Source of the DNA: Cobetia amphilecti
GTDB lineage: Bacteria > Pseudomonadota > Gammaproteobacteria > Pseudomonadales > Halomonadaceae
Direction: 5' to 3'
NCBI RefSeq assembly: GCF_020217465.1
Contig: NZ_CP084115.1
Coordinates: 310,001-374,000 of the forward strand
Length of the DNA stretch: 64,000 bases
Part shown: positions 27,449-34,948 of the stretch, one piece after another
Layout: each line of letters opens with the position of its first letter
How positions within the stretch are numbered: the first letter of the stretch is position 1
Notes under the pieces: generated by a model
The model's database searches: none
What the model was told of the DNA's origin: nothing
Seen by the model: the letters and a program-made list of their open reading frames with translations, nothing else
Program-made: the position numbers and the translations under genes

Positions 27449-27928
27449 ATGAAAGGCGATCCCAAGATCATCGAGCATCTCAACACCATACTGGCCAACG
27501 AACTGGTCGCCATAAATCAGTACTTCCTGCATGCGCGCATGTACAAGGACTGGGGCCTCAAGCGCCTGGCCAAGTGGGAATACGACGAGTCCATCGAAGA
27601 GATGCGTCACGCCGACACCCTGATCGAGCGCATCCTGTTCCTGGAAGGTCTGCCCAACCTGCAGGACCTCGGCAAGCTGCGCATCGGCGAGAACACCAAG
27701 GAAATGCTCGAGTGCGATCTGGCGCTGGAGCACCAGGCACATGGTGATCTGAAGGAAGCGATCGCCTACGCCGAACAGGTTCGCGATTACACCTCGCGTG
27801 ACCTGTTCCGCAAGATCCTCGACGACGAGGAAGAGCACATCGATCACCTGGAGACCGAGCTGGGCCTGATCGAGAAGGTCGGCATCGAGCTCTACCTGCA
27901 GAAGCAGATCCACCACGAGATCGACTGA
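27449..27928 (+). CDS. bfr: Bacterioferritin
   Basis: 159 residues, full length. Ferroxidase ligands are Glu18, Glu51, His54, Glu93, Glu126 and His129, and the heme ligand Met52 is present (EEMRHAD). It forms a 24-subunit shell that oxidises and stores iron, with heme at subunit interfaces. With Met52 and all ferroxidase ligands it belongs to the catalytic Bfr type. AGAGAGGAA lies ahead of the ATG. Confidence 0.96.
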   Translation: MKGDPKIIEHLNTILANELVAINQYFLHARMYKDWGLKRLAKWEYDESIEEMRHADTLIERILFLEGLPNLQDLGKLRIGENTKEMLECDLALEHQAHGDLKEAIAYAEQVRDYTSRDLFRKILDDEEEHIDHLETELGLIEKVGIELYLQKQIHHEID

Positions 27929-27961
27929 TTCCGTGGCGGCTCGCTGAGTCGTGCAGAAACG

Positions 27962-27999
27962 AAAACGCCCCCGCTGCCGATGGCAGCGGGGGCGTTTTG
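27962..27999. terminator. Bidirectional terminator, bfr and purK
   Basis: A 17-bp perfect stem (core ACGCCCCCGCTGCC, 27962-27978 with 27982-27998) with A and T runs on each side, between convergent genes. Confidence 0.9.
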
Positions 28000-28021
28000 T
28001 CTTCAGTGGCGCAGAACCGGC

Positions 28022-29143
28022 TTACTTGCCCAGTTCATTGACCAGCAGCGCTTCGACAGCCGCGATGCGGGCGTCGAGGCTCGCCTTGTCGGCGGCCAGA
28101 ACCGTGATGTGGCCGATCTTGCGCCCCGCACGCGGCGCCTTGCCGTAGTCGTGCAGACGCGCGCCGGGGATGGCGAGCACGGCGTCACGTTCCGGCATGC
28201 GGCCGATGATGTTGAGCATCGCGCAGGGTGTGAGCAGTGTGGTCTCGCCCAGCGGCATGCCGGCGACGGCACGCAGGTGATTCTCGAACTGGCTGGTGAC
28301 GGCGCCTTCGATGCTCCAGTGACCCGAGTTGTGCACACGCGGTGCGATCTCGTTGGCCAGCAGGCGCTCGCTGCCATCGTCGTTTCTGACGACGAAGAAC
28401 TCGAAGGCCATCACGCCGACATAGTCGAGCTCGTGCATCACCTTGAAGGCAGCCGCCTCGGCTTCGGCCTGCAGGCCGTGGGAGTCGAGCGGCGTTGAGC
28501 AGTGCAGGATGCCGCTGCGATGTTCATTGCGTGACAGCGGCCAGGCGCGTGTCTCGCCATCGCGACCGCGTACCGCGATCACCGAGACTTCGTGATCGAA
28601 GGCGATGAAGCCTTCCAGGATCAGCGGCACGCTGCCGAGTTCGGCGAAGGTGTCGGCGACGTCGGCCATCTCGCGCAGCACTTTCTGGCCCTTGCCGTCA
28701 TAGCCCAGCGTGCGTGTCTTGAGCACGGCGGGCAGACCGATGGTCGCGACGCCCGCTTCAAGGTCAGCCTGGCTGTCGACCAGCGCCAGCGGCGGCACCT
28801 CGATGCCAAGACGCATGAACAGCGACTTCTCGCTCCAGCGGTCACGCGCGGTATCCAGTGCGCCAGCCGGTGGGAAGGTCGGGCGCTCGGCCGCCAGACG
28901 CGCGACGGCGTCCGCCGGCACGTTCTCGAACTCGAAGGTGATGGCATCAGAGGCCGCCACCAGCTGCGTCAGGGCCGCATCATCCTGCCAATCGGCACAG
29001 AGATGATGACCGTGGACGCGACCGCAGGGCGAATCCGAAGGATCAAGGAAGGTGAAGCGGGCATTCAGGGCGGCGCCGGCCTGAGCCAACATGCGGCCCA
29101 GCTGACCGCCGCCGACGATACCGAAGCGGAACGGCTGGCTCAT
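28022..29143 (-). CDS. purK: N5-carboxyaminoimidazole ribonucleotide synthase
   Basis: 373 residues in the ATP-grasp fold. The N-terminus FGIVGGGQLGRMLAQAG, KTRTLGYDGKGQ, EGFIAFDHEVSVIAVRG and NEIAPRVHNSGHWSIEG are PurK hallmarks. It joins bicarbonate to AIR using ATP, and PurE then rearranges the product. It begins 3 bp after the purE stop, forming a purEK operon that ends at the terminator near 27980. Confidence 0.97.
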   Translation of the reverse strand: MSQPFRFGIVGGGQLGRMLAQAGAALNARFTFLDPSDSPCGRVHGHHLCADWQDDAALTQLVAASDAITFEFENVPADAVARLAAERPTFPPAGALDTARDRWSEKSLFMRLGIEVPPLALVDSQADLEAGVATIGLPAVLKTRTLGYDGKGQKVLREMADVADTFAELGSVPLILEGFIAFDHEVSVIAVRGRDGETRAWPLSRNEHRSGILHCSTPLDSHGLQAEAEAAAFKVMHELDYVGVMAFEFFVVRNDDGSERLLANEIAPRVHNSGHWSIEGAVTSQFENHLRAVAGMPLGETTLLTPCAMLNIIGRMPERDAVLAIPGARLHDYGKAPRAGRKIGHITVLAADKASLDARIAAVEALLVNELGK

Positions 29144-29146
29144 GGC

Positions 29147-29665
29147 TTACTCGCCTCCGTGGGACAGGCTGGGTGCGTCGGGGCGCGGGTCCGGGTTGTC
29201 GAGCACACGGTCGGTCTGCTCGGCACGGAAGTTGATCAGCGCGGTGCGGATGGCCGGGTACTTGTTGGCCAGCTGGCTGGCGGCCAGCAGCGCGGCATTC
29301 ACGGCGCCGGCGCGGCCGATGGCCAGCGTGCCGGTGGGGATGCCGGCGGGCATCTGCACGATGGAGAGCAGGGAATCGACACCTGACAGCATGCTGGACT
29401 GCACCGGCACGCCCAGCACCGGCAGCCAGGTCTTGGCGGCACACATGCCCGGCAGATGCGCCGCGCCACCGGCACCGGCGATGATGACCTCGAGGCCACG
29501 CTCGGCAGCGGTATCGGCATAGTCGAACAGCAGGTCGGGCGTGCGATGGGCAGAGACGACCTTGACCTCGTGTTCGATCCCCAGCGCTTCCAGGGTTTCG
29601 ACCGTATGGCACATGGTCGCCCAATCCGATTTTGATCCCATGATGACACCAACCAGTGCGCTCAT
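29147..29665 (-). CDS. purE: N5-carboxyaminoimidazole ribonucleotide mutase
   Basis: 172 residues, class I PurE. The active-site [10 protein letters not shown] and [13 protein letters not shown] are present, with the [11 protein letters not shown] loop. It moves the carboxyl group from N5-CAIR to C4 to give CAIR in purine synthesis. AGGAAG lies just before the ATG. It is the first gene of the purEK operon. Confidence 0.97.
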   Translation of the reverse strand: MSALVGVIMGSKSDWATMCHTVETLEALGIEHEVKVVSAHRTPDLLFDYADTAAERGLEVIIAGAGGAAHLPGMCAAKTWLPVLGVPVQSSMLSGVDSLLSIVQMPAGIPTGTLAIGRAGAVNAALLAASQLANKYPAIRTALINFRAEQTDRVLDNPDPRPDAPSLSHGGE

Positions 29666-29886
29666 GCTTCCTCCGCTCTTGACGTGGTATGAACCAGCTC
29701 ACAGTGCCTGCCAGACGTGCCGGGCAGTGCGCTGTGTGGGCGTGGCCGAGCCGCGCGGGCAGATCATGCCCGCAAGCGGCTCAATGCGTATGTCTGGAAA
29801 AACAAGCGGCGCAGTATAGCACCGCGACCGACAGGCGGCATGTACCTGTCTGGTCGGTCAGGATGTGGGCGCGGCAAGGCCGCGGA

Positions 29887-30144
29887 TCAGCAGGACCAAG
29901 CCGAGATCAGCGCGAAGCGTGGCACCGGCTCGCCCTGGATCTCGACGTTCTCCATGAACATGCTCAGCGGACGCACCCACAGCCCGCATTCACCATAAAG
30001 AGCACGATAGACCACCAGCAGCTCTTCGGTCTCGCTGTGGCGACTGGTGCCGATCACTTCGTACTGCGCGCCCTTGTAGTGGCGGTAGAGGCCCGGCACG
30101 GGACGATTTTCCGGCAGCGGCGGCATGGCAGGCAGGTCAGTCAT
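29887..30144 (-). CDS. DUF1653 family protein
   Basis: 85 residues. The pattern PVPGLYRHYKGAQYEVIGTSRHSETEE is shown here as two pieces: GLYRHYKGAQYEVIG and SETEELLVVYRALYG, ending LWVRPLSMFMENVE. This is the small DUF1653 domain, of unknown role. AAGGAAAT lies upstream. It follows tcdA by about 70 bp and may be in its operon. The 200 bp between it and purE hold no gene I can see. Confidence 0.85.
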   Translation of the reverse strand: MTDLPAMPPLPENRPVPGLYRHYKGAQYEVIGTSRHSETEELLVVYRALYGECGLWVRPLSMFMENVEIQGEPVPRFALISAWSC

Positions 30145-30160
30145 GGCGATTTCCTTGAGG

Positions 30161-30211
30161 GTGAAGCCAAAAGCGAGAAGCAAGAAGCGGTGAAGCCAAC
30201 AGCGAGAAGCA
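30161..30211 (-). repeat. Direct repeat of 29-bp period after tcdA
   Basis: Two 22-bp cores, 21 of 22 identical, start at 30161 and 30190 (sharing GTGAAGCCAA and GCGAGAAGCA). They lie just after the tcdA stop and upstream of the DUF1653 ribosome site. Confidence 0.8.
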
Positions 30212-30217
30212 GGCGTA

Positions 30218-31267
30218 TCAGTCGGCAGCGTTCGGCGTATCAGCCACAGACGTTTCATCAGCGACAGGCGTGGCCTTGGCACCGCGGCGTGCGATGCGCG
30301 CCAGCACGCGGGCAGCGGCGGTGAAGCCGAAGCTGCCGGTGACGAAGGTAGCCGCGCCGAAGCCGCCAGCGCAATCCAGGCGCGTGGCGCTGTCGCCGGG
30401 CTTGGTGGCACACACCTCGCCGTCGGCGCCGGGGTAGGTCAGCTGCTCGTCGGAATAGACGCACTCGACATCGAACCGGCGCTTCAGGTTGCGACTGAAA
30501 TTGTAGTCGCGACGCAGCAGTGAGCGAACGCGCGCCAGCAGCGGGTCCTGCTCGGTGCGGGCGAGATCACCGATCTGGATGCGCGTCGGGTCGAGCTGGC
30601 CACCGGCGCCGCCCGTCACGGTCAGGCCCAGCTTGCGCCGCTTGCACCAGGCGATCAGCGCTGTCTTGGCGGGCACGCTGTCGATGGCGTCGATGACGTG
30701 ATCGAGGTCGTCGTGGATCAGCTCGGCGAGGTTGTCCGGCGTGACGAAGGCCGAGATGGCGTGGATCTTCATCTGCGGCGCGATCAGCTGGCAGCGCTCG
30801 GCCAGCACCTCGACCTTGGGACGACCGATCTGGCCATCCAGCGCATGCAGCTGACGATTGACGTTGGAGACGCAGACATCATCGAGATCGATCAGCGTCA
30901 TCTCACCGATGCCGGAGCGAGCCAGTGCCTCGGCGCTCCAGCTGCCGACACCGCCGACCCCGATCACCGCGACATGCGCGTGGCGGAAGTGGGCGAAGGC
31001 GCTGGCACCGTAAAGGCGGCGGATGCCACCGAAGCGGAAGTCGTAGTCGTCTTCTGCAGGGGCCTGGCTGGCAGCGCCGGCCGCAAAGAAGCTCTCCAGC
31101 ATCCGTTCGCTGGCGGAGGGCGTGCTGTCGTGGGTTGACGGCTCGCCTGAGGGCTTGCGGTCAGGGCTCTGTTCTTCAGAGCTTTTGCTTTCAGAGCTTT
31201 TATTTTCAGAGCTCTGCTGTTCTGGGCTCATGTCGGTCGAGTCCGGGGTGTCGGAAGAGGTGGTCAT
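30218..31267 (-). CDS. tcdA: tRNA threonylcarbamoyladenosine dehydratase
   Basis: 349 residues, of which about 75 at the N-terminus are a Ser/Glu/Lys/Pro-rich extension not present in E. coli TcdA (268). The E1-like domain shows RFGGIRRLYG, the ATP site VIGVGGVGSWSAEALARSG and DLDDVCVSNVNRQ, and GGAGGQLDPTRI. TcdA cyclises t6A37 to ct6A in ANN-reading tRNAs, usually with CsdA/CsdE as sulfur partners, which are not seen nearby. The extension is made partly of 15-bp DNA repeats (SSENK, SSESK, SSEEQ). An internal start after it, near residue 57 (MLESFF), would give a normal-size protein. Confidence 0.9.
   Translation of the reverse strand: MTTSSDTPDSTDMSPEQQSSENKSSESKSSEEQSPDRKPSGEPSTHDSTPSASERMLESFFAAGAASQAPAEDDYDFRFGGIRRLYGASAFAHFRHAHVAVIGVGGVGSWSAEALARSGIGEMTLIDLDDVCVSNVNRQLHALDGQIGRPKVEVLAERCQLIAPQMKIHAISAFVTPDNLAELIHDDLDHVIDAIDSVPAKTALIAWCKRRKLGLTVTGGAGGQLDPTRIQIGDLARTEQDPLLARVRSLLRRDYNFSRNLKRRFDVECVYSDEQLTYPGADGEVCATKPGDSATRLDCAGGFGAATFVTGSFGFTAAARVLARIARRGAKATPVADETSVADTPNAAD
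31172..31231 (-). repeat. 15-bp tandem repeats inside tcdA
   Basis: Three clear units and a fourth decayed one (consensus on the plus strand NYTTTCAGAGCTTTT) encode the pentapeptides SSENK, SSESK and SSEEQ in the tcdA N-terminal extension. Confidence 0.8.
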
Positions 31268-31317
31268 GCGCAGCTCGCGAATCTCGGGGGAACGGGTGGC
31301 AGTCGGCAGGGACGCGC

Positions 31318-32262
31318 TCAGTCAGCCGGGTCGTCGGCGGATGCATCGAGCCAGTGTCTGGTCGGGCGCTCTGCCAGATGTTCAGCGTAGCGTTCGGGCA
31401 GATGGCCCAGCCAGCCGAAGCGCTCCATCAGTGCCGCGTAGGCACCTTCTGGCGGACACGACAGGCTCAGCCAGCCACCTTCGGGATGAGGAAGCTCAAG
31501 CCCGACAGCCGCCAGCAGCAGGCGGGGGCATTCCAGTGTCGTGGCGAAGTAGCGATTGTAGTTGCCCTTGCCATGCTTGGCGTCGCCGATGATCGGGTAG
31601 CCACGGCGTGACAGGTGACGGCGAATCTGGTGGCGGCGACCGGTCAGCGGATGGGCCTCGACCAGCGAGAAGCGCGACTGCGGGTAGCGATCGATGGCGA
31701 TGGGCAGCTCGACCTGTGCCAGGCGGCGCGTGTCGGTGATGGCTTCCTGCTCCGGCATCTCGGCCTTGGGCAGCTTGCCATCTTCCTTGCGCAGGCCGTA
31801 ATCGAGGCGTTGCTGCTCGGGCGCGACACCGCGCACTATCGCCAGATAGCGCTTGCTGACCTGCTGCTCCTCGAAGGCGGTGCTCAGCTTGCGCGCCGCC
31901 TGGGGCGAGAGGCCGAACACCATCAGCCCTGATGTCGGACGATCGAGGCGATGCACGGGGAAGACATGCTGGCCGATCTGGTCGCGCAGACGCTGAAGCA
32001 GAAACTCGGTCTCGTGCTTGTCTATGGGGCTGCGGTGCACCAGCAGGCCCGATGGCTTGTGGACCACCACCAGCACCTCATCCTGGAACAGGATGTCGAG
32101 TGGCTCGGCGGGTTCAGTCAGCTCAACAGGCTCAGCCGGCTCAGTCACCTCAGCAGACTTGGCCTCGAGAGACGTGGGCGTGGCGTCCGCCATCGGCGCA
32201 GGTGTCTGAGGCGCCGTCGGCGCCTCGGAGTGCGGAGCATCAGAAGAAGAGGGCATGGGCAT
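31318..32262 (-). CDS. truC: tRNA pseudouridine(65) synthase TruC
   Basis: 314 residues. The RluA/TruC catalytic motif HRLDRPTSGL with its Asp is present, preceded by VVHKPSGLLVHRSPIDKHETEF, a TruC feature, and followed by HPLTGRRHQIRRHL and GDAKHGKG. It makes pseudouridine at position 65 of several tRNAs. The first 50 residues are a Pro/Ala/Glu/Thr extension with EPAEP repeats, absent from the 260-residue E. coli protein. ATG 32262 is used because the upstream ATG 32292 lies within a hairpin; neither has a good ribosome site. Confidence 0.88.
   Translation of the reverse strand: MPMPSSSDAPHSEAPTAPQTPAPMADATPTSLEAKSAEVTEPAEPVELTEPAEPLDILFQDEVLVVVHKPSGLLVHRSPIDKHETEFLLQRLRDQIGQHVFPVHRLDRPTSGLMVFGLSPQAARKLSTAFEEQQVSKRYLAIVRGVAPEQQRLDYGLRKEDGKLPKAEMPEQEAITDTRRLAQVELPIAIDRYPQSRFSLVEAHPLTGRRHQIRRHLSRRGYPIIGDAKHGKGNYNRYFATTLECPRLLLAAVGLELPHPEGGWLSLSCPPEGAYAALMERFGWLGHLPERYAEHLAERPTRHWLDASADDPAD
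32101..32154 (-). repeat. 9-bp repeats inside truC
   Basis: Six imperfect 9-mers in tandem (for example AGGCTCAGC, CGGCTCAGT) encode the repeating EPA/EPV/TEP tripeptides of the TruC N-terminal extension. Confidence 0.65.
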
Positions 32263-32278
32263 CACGGCAGCAGGAAGA

Positions 32279-32327
32279 CGAAAGCCGACCATCGCAATGA
32301 GGGTCGGCGTGTATTGTCCGGCTTTCG
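32279..32327 (-). terminator. Two mutually exclusive hairpins between bufC and truC
   Basis: An inner stem GCCGACC/GGTCGGC (32284-32290 with 32302-32308) and an outer stem CGAAAGCCG/CGGCTTTCG (32279-32287 with 32319-32327) share the bases 32284-32287, so only one can form. Read on the minus strand the inner one is followed by TTTC, a weak terminator for the buf operon; the outer one would replace it. Confidence 0.5.
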
Positions 32328-32376
32328 CCGCTGGCTGTCATGTCCGGCGTGGTGTTGGGCGCGCGGATGCCTGATG

Positions 32377-33213
32377 TCAGGGCCTGATCAGCAGGCCGGC
32401 GGCGAGCCACTGCACCAGCAGGTTGACCGCGATACCCGGGGCTTGCTCTGCCCCCACCTGCGGCGTCAGCAGCTTCCCTAGCCGGCCGAAGCTCAGGCCC
32501 TCGGCACCGGCCGCGAGGATGGCGCCGAGAGCCAGGTCTTCCAGCGGTTCGAGAGAGCGATAGTGCACCTCGGGCGCGCCAGCGGTGGGCTGGCGCCAGA
32601 CGATCCAGGGCGTGGGCGCGTCCGACTCGACCGGCGCGCGTGGTGGCTCATCGTTGTCGATGGCCTTCCAGATGGCCGGCGTATCGAAGTGGAACAAGAA
32701 GCGCTTGAGGGACGGGTGCGCTGCCAGGGCCAGCTCGGGCCACTCCTCGGGGGCCAGCGTCTGCAGGGGCTCGACACTCAGCGGGGTGCTGTCCACCACA
32801 TCCAGCGCCAGCCCCAAAGCCCACTCGAAGGCGGCCATCTCGGTGACCAGGGAGCGCTCGGGTTCGCGCGCCGCGACGAAGGCCGGGAAATGCTGGCCTG
32901 CCCAGCGAATCGAATAATGACTCGGCGGGTGGGCCGCGAGGTAGTCACGACACAGCAGCCCGAAGGCGTCATCGCCGATCAGGGTGTGCACGGCCTCGAA
33001 ATCCCCGCCGAAGACCTCGAAGAGCCGCAGCCGATAGGCCATCGCGTAGATGTCGAGGCGCTCCTCGGCGCTGGCAAGCTGATCACTGATGACGGCCTCG
33101 GCCGCCGCGCTGCGGGTGTCAGGGCTCGGTGTCGCGAGGTAGGCGCCCGTGGTCTCCTGCAGTTGCATCAAGGCGCTGCGATCAGCACCGCCTGCAGGGC
33201 TCGCTTGCGTCAT
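32377..33213 (-). CDS. bufC: BufC/HvfC-type (DUF2063) partner protein
   Basis: 278 residues. The N-terminal DUF2063 domain is recognisable: RLDIYAMAYRLRLFEVFGGDFEAVHTLIGDDAF, here LDIYAMAYRLRLFEVFGG, and CRDYLAAHPPSHYSIRWAG. In bufferin/Hvf systems this protein works with the DUF692 enzyme to bind and modify the small precursor peptide. Its ATG overlaps the bufB stop (ATGA), so the two are coupled. The C-terminal half is variable and acidic. Confidence 0.85.
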   Translation of the reverse strand: MTQASPAGGADRSALMQLQETTGAYLATPSPDTRSAAAEAVISDQLASAEERLDIYAMAYRLRLFEVFGGDFEAVHTLIGDDAFGLLCRDYLAAHPPSHYSIRWAGQHFPAFVAAREPERSLVTEMAAFEWALGLALDVVDSTPLSVEPLQTLAPEEWPELALAAHPSLKRFLFHFDTPAIWKAIDNDEPPRAPVESDAPTPWIVWRQPTAGAPEVHYRSLEPLEDLALGAILAAGAEGLSFGRLGKLLTPQVGAEQAPGIAVNLLVQWLAAGLLIRP

Positions 33214-34199
33214 GCGCGCAGCCCTCCGTGGTCTGGCGTCTGGTTCTCGCGCGCAGCATCCGCCAGCGGACGACCACTGCGGCGGCGCAGCTCGGCGTAC
33301 TCCTGCATCAACTCCGACCAGGGCGGGAAGTTGTCGTCACGCTCGATCATGGTGGCGACATCGCCGAAGCGCTCCCGCGCGGCGTCATACAGCGTCCACA
33401 CGGTGTCCGGGACGGGCTGGTCATGGGTGTCGATGCATAGCTCGCCGCCGGAGACCTCCTGCCGGATATGCCCGGCCAGATGGTGCTGCCAGACGCGCTC
33501 TGCCGGCATGGCGTCCAGATAGGTCAGCGGGTCGAAGCCATGGTTGTGGCTCGAGACGATGACGTTGTTCAGGTCGAGCAGGATCAGGCAGTCGGCGCGG
33601 CGGCTGACCTCGGCCAGAAACTCCCATTCGCTCATCTCGTCAGGGCGCCAGGTCAGATAGCTGGAGACATTTTCCAGCAATAATTGACGGCCGAGCGCGT
33701 TCTGGACCTGATCGATGCGTTCGGCCAGATGGTCGATGGTGGCATCGGTATAAGGCAGCGGCAGCAGGTCGTGGAACTGATGCGCGCCGGTACGCGTCCA
33801 GCACAGGTGGTCGGAGACCCACAGCGGTTCGATGCGCTCGCACAGGGCGCGCAGCTCGCGCAGGTAACGGCTGTCGATGGGGTGGCTGCCACCGATGGAC
33901 AGTGAGACGCCATGCAAGGCGATGGGGTAGTGCTCGCGGACTCGCTCGAGATGATGAAGTGGCTTGCCGCCGGCACTCAGACCACCGGTACTCAGGCCAC
34001 CAGTACTCAGGCCACCAGTACTCAGGCCACCGTATTCTCTGGCGCCGTGGCCCATGTAGTTCTCGCTGATGGCCTCGAACCAGTCGATGTCCGGCAGCGT
34101 CGTCAGAATCTCGTGATAGTACTCGGGGCGCAGGCCCAGCCCTTGGCCGATGCCGGCGCTGGCGGGCGTGGGCAGGCGAGCGGTGACAGCTGTCGTCAT
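33210..34199 (-). CDS. bufB: DUF692 multinuclear-iron enzyme (BufB/HvfB)
   Basis: 329 residues forming a TIM-barrel of the DUF692/MbnB family. Metal-binding segments are visible: ISENYMGHG, ALHGVSLSIG, WVSDHLCW, LLENVSSYLTW, LDLNNVIVSSHNHGFDP and QHHLAGH. Relatives use two or three iron atoms with MbnC-type partners to turn cysteines into oxazolone-thioamide or related groups; HvfB and BufB act on BufA/HvfA peptides. An unusual insertion of four GGLST pentapeptides interrupts residues 57-76, right after NYMGHGAREY, encoded by 15-bp DNA repeats. The gene lies between bufA and bufC. Confidence 0.9.
   Translation of the reverse strand: MTTAVTARLPTPASAGIGQGLGLRPEYYHEILTTLPDIDWFEAISENYMGHGAREYGGLSTGGLSTGGLSTGGLSAGGKPLHHLERVREHYPIALHGVSLSIGGSHPIDSRYLRELRALCERIEPLWVSDHLCWTRTGAHQFHDLLPLPYTDATIDHLAERIDQVQNALGRQLLLENVSSYLTWRPDEMSEWEFLAEVSRRADCLILLDLNNVIVSSHNHGFDPLTYLDAMPAERVWQHHLAGHIRQEVSGGELCIDTHDQPVPDTVWTLYDAARERFGDVATMIERDDNFPPWSELMQEYAELRRRSGRPLADAARENQTPDHGGLRA
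33972..34031 (-). repeat. Four 15-bp tandem repeats inside bufB
   Basis: Consensus on the plus strand RGTACTCAGGCCACC, with units at 33972, 33987, 34002 and 34017; the last two are identical. Each encodes GGLST or a close variant in frame, so changes in copy number would not shift the frame. Confidence 0.9.
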
Positions 34200-34332
34200 G
34201 CGTGAGTCCTCTTCTGAGCGAAGGCAGAGGGTGCGGAAAAGGGCGAGGCAGAGGGCGAGTCAGGAGAGCTGAAAGACACCCGCCAGGCTTCCCGGACAGA
34301 AACCGAGCCAGAGCCAGAACCAGAATCAGGAA

Positions 34333-34358
34333 CGGGAGGACGGTGTGCCGTCCTCCCG
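34333..34358 (-). other. Hairpin between bufA and bufB
   Basis: A perfect 11-bp stem (CGGGAGGACGG / CCGTCCTCCCG) with a 4-base loop, followed on the minus strand by TTCCTGATTC and 6-bp repeats (TGGTTC, TGGCTC). It may act as a partial terminator or 3' stabiliser, giving more bufA than bufBC transcript. Confidence 0.6.
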
Positions 34359-34412
34359 TCGGTAATTCGCCAGAGGCGCCTGCCAGGGCAGACGCCTCTG
34401 CGTGCCTGAGGA

Positions 34413-34679
34413 TCAGCCCTCGACGACAGTACCACCTTCGCCGACACAGGATTCAGCGCTGGCAGTGTACGACCAGCCCTGGCCCTTGCAGGCGTTGTGG
34501 CCCTTGCAGGCGCTGTTGGCGGTCGCGCATTCGGAGGTGCCCTTGCAGGAGTTGATGCCGGAGCACTTCACGGCATTGTCACCGGCGTGCACCGGCAGCG
34601 AGGTCAGGGCGGCAGTGGAGAACAGCGCGGCGGCAGCGGCGGCGAAGGTGGCAGCAGTAACGGTCTTCTTCATGGTCAT
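34413..34679 (-). CDS. bufA: Bufferin-type precursor peptide (BufA/HvfA, DUF2282-like)
   Basis: 88 residues. A signal peptide (KKTVTAATFAAAAAALFSTA) probably cleaves after Val-His-Ala at 32. The mature part has six cysteines at 39, 45, 51, 58, 64 and 78, in the repeated pattern KCSGINSCKG...SACKGHNACKGQGW that is typical of bufferins. Known members are exported peptides, modified on cysteines by BufB/BufC, that bind copper. It is the first gene of bufA-bufB-bufC; no DoxX-type fourth gene follows. AGGAAG precedes the ATG. Confidence 0.87.
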   Translation of the reverse strand: MTMKKTVTAATFAAAAAALFSTAALTSLPVHAGDNAVKCSGINSCKGTSECATANSACKGHNACKGQGWSYTASAESCVGEGGTVVEG

Positions 34680-34862
34680 GATGGCTTCCTATCGGGCAGG
34701 GCCCGTATTTTTTGAATTATGGATCAGGAACATCGTGGCACCCGCTTGCGTCAGACAGCTCGTTCAGGCGGGTCATGAAGTCATACGCCGTCAAAATACA
34801 GTTGGATGCGGAAACGCCAAAAAAATCTGACATCATTGTTCACTATGCTTGGAAAGGCAGTC

Positions 34863-34890
34863 TTGCCGAATTAGTGAGCCTGCTTATGGT
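34863..34890 (+). promoter_or_regulatory. Candidate promoter of the cti gene
   Basis: TTGCCG (34863-34868) and TATGGT (34885-34890) are 16 bp apart and lie 58 bp before the start codon. Confidence 0.35.
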
Positions 34891-34948
34891 ACGCTTTCGC
34901 CATCATCTGCCCGATTGCCGATATCCCTTCCTCTTGCTGGAGTTCCCC

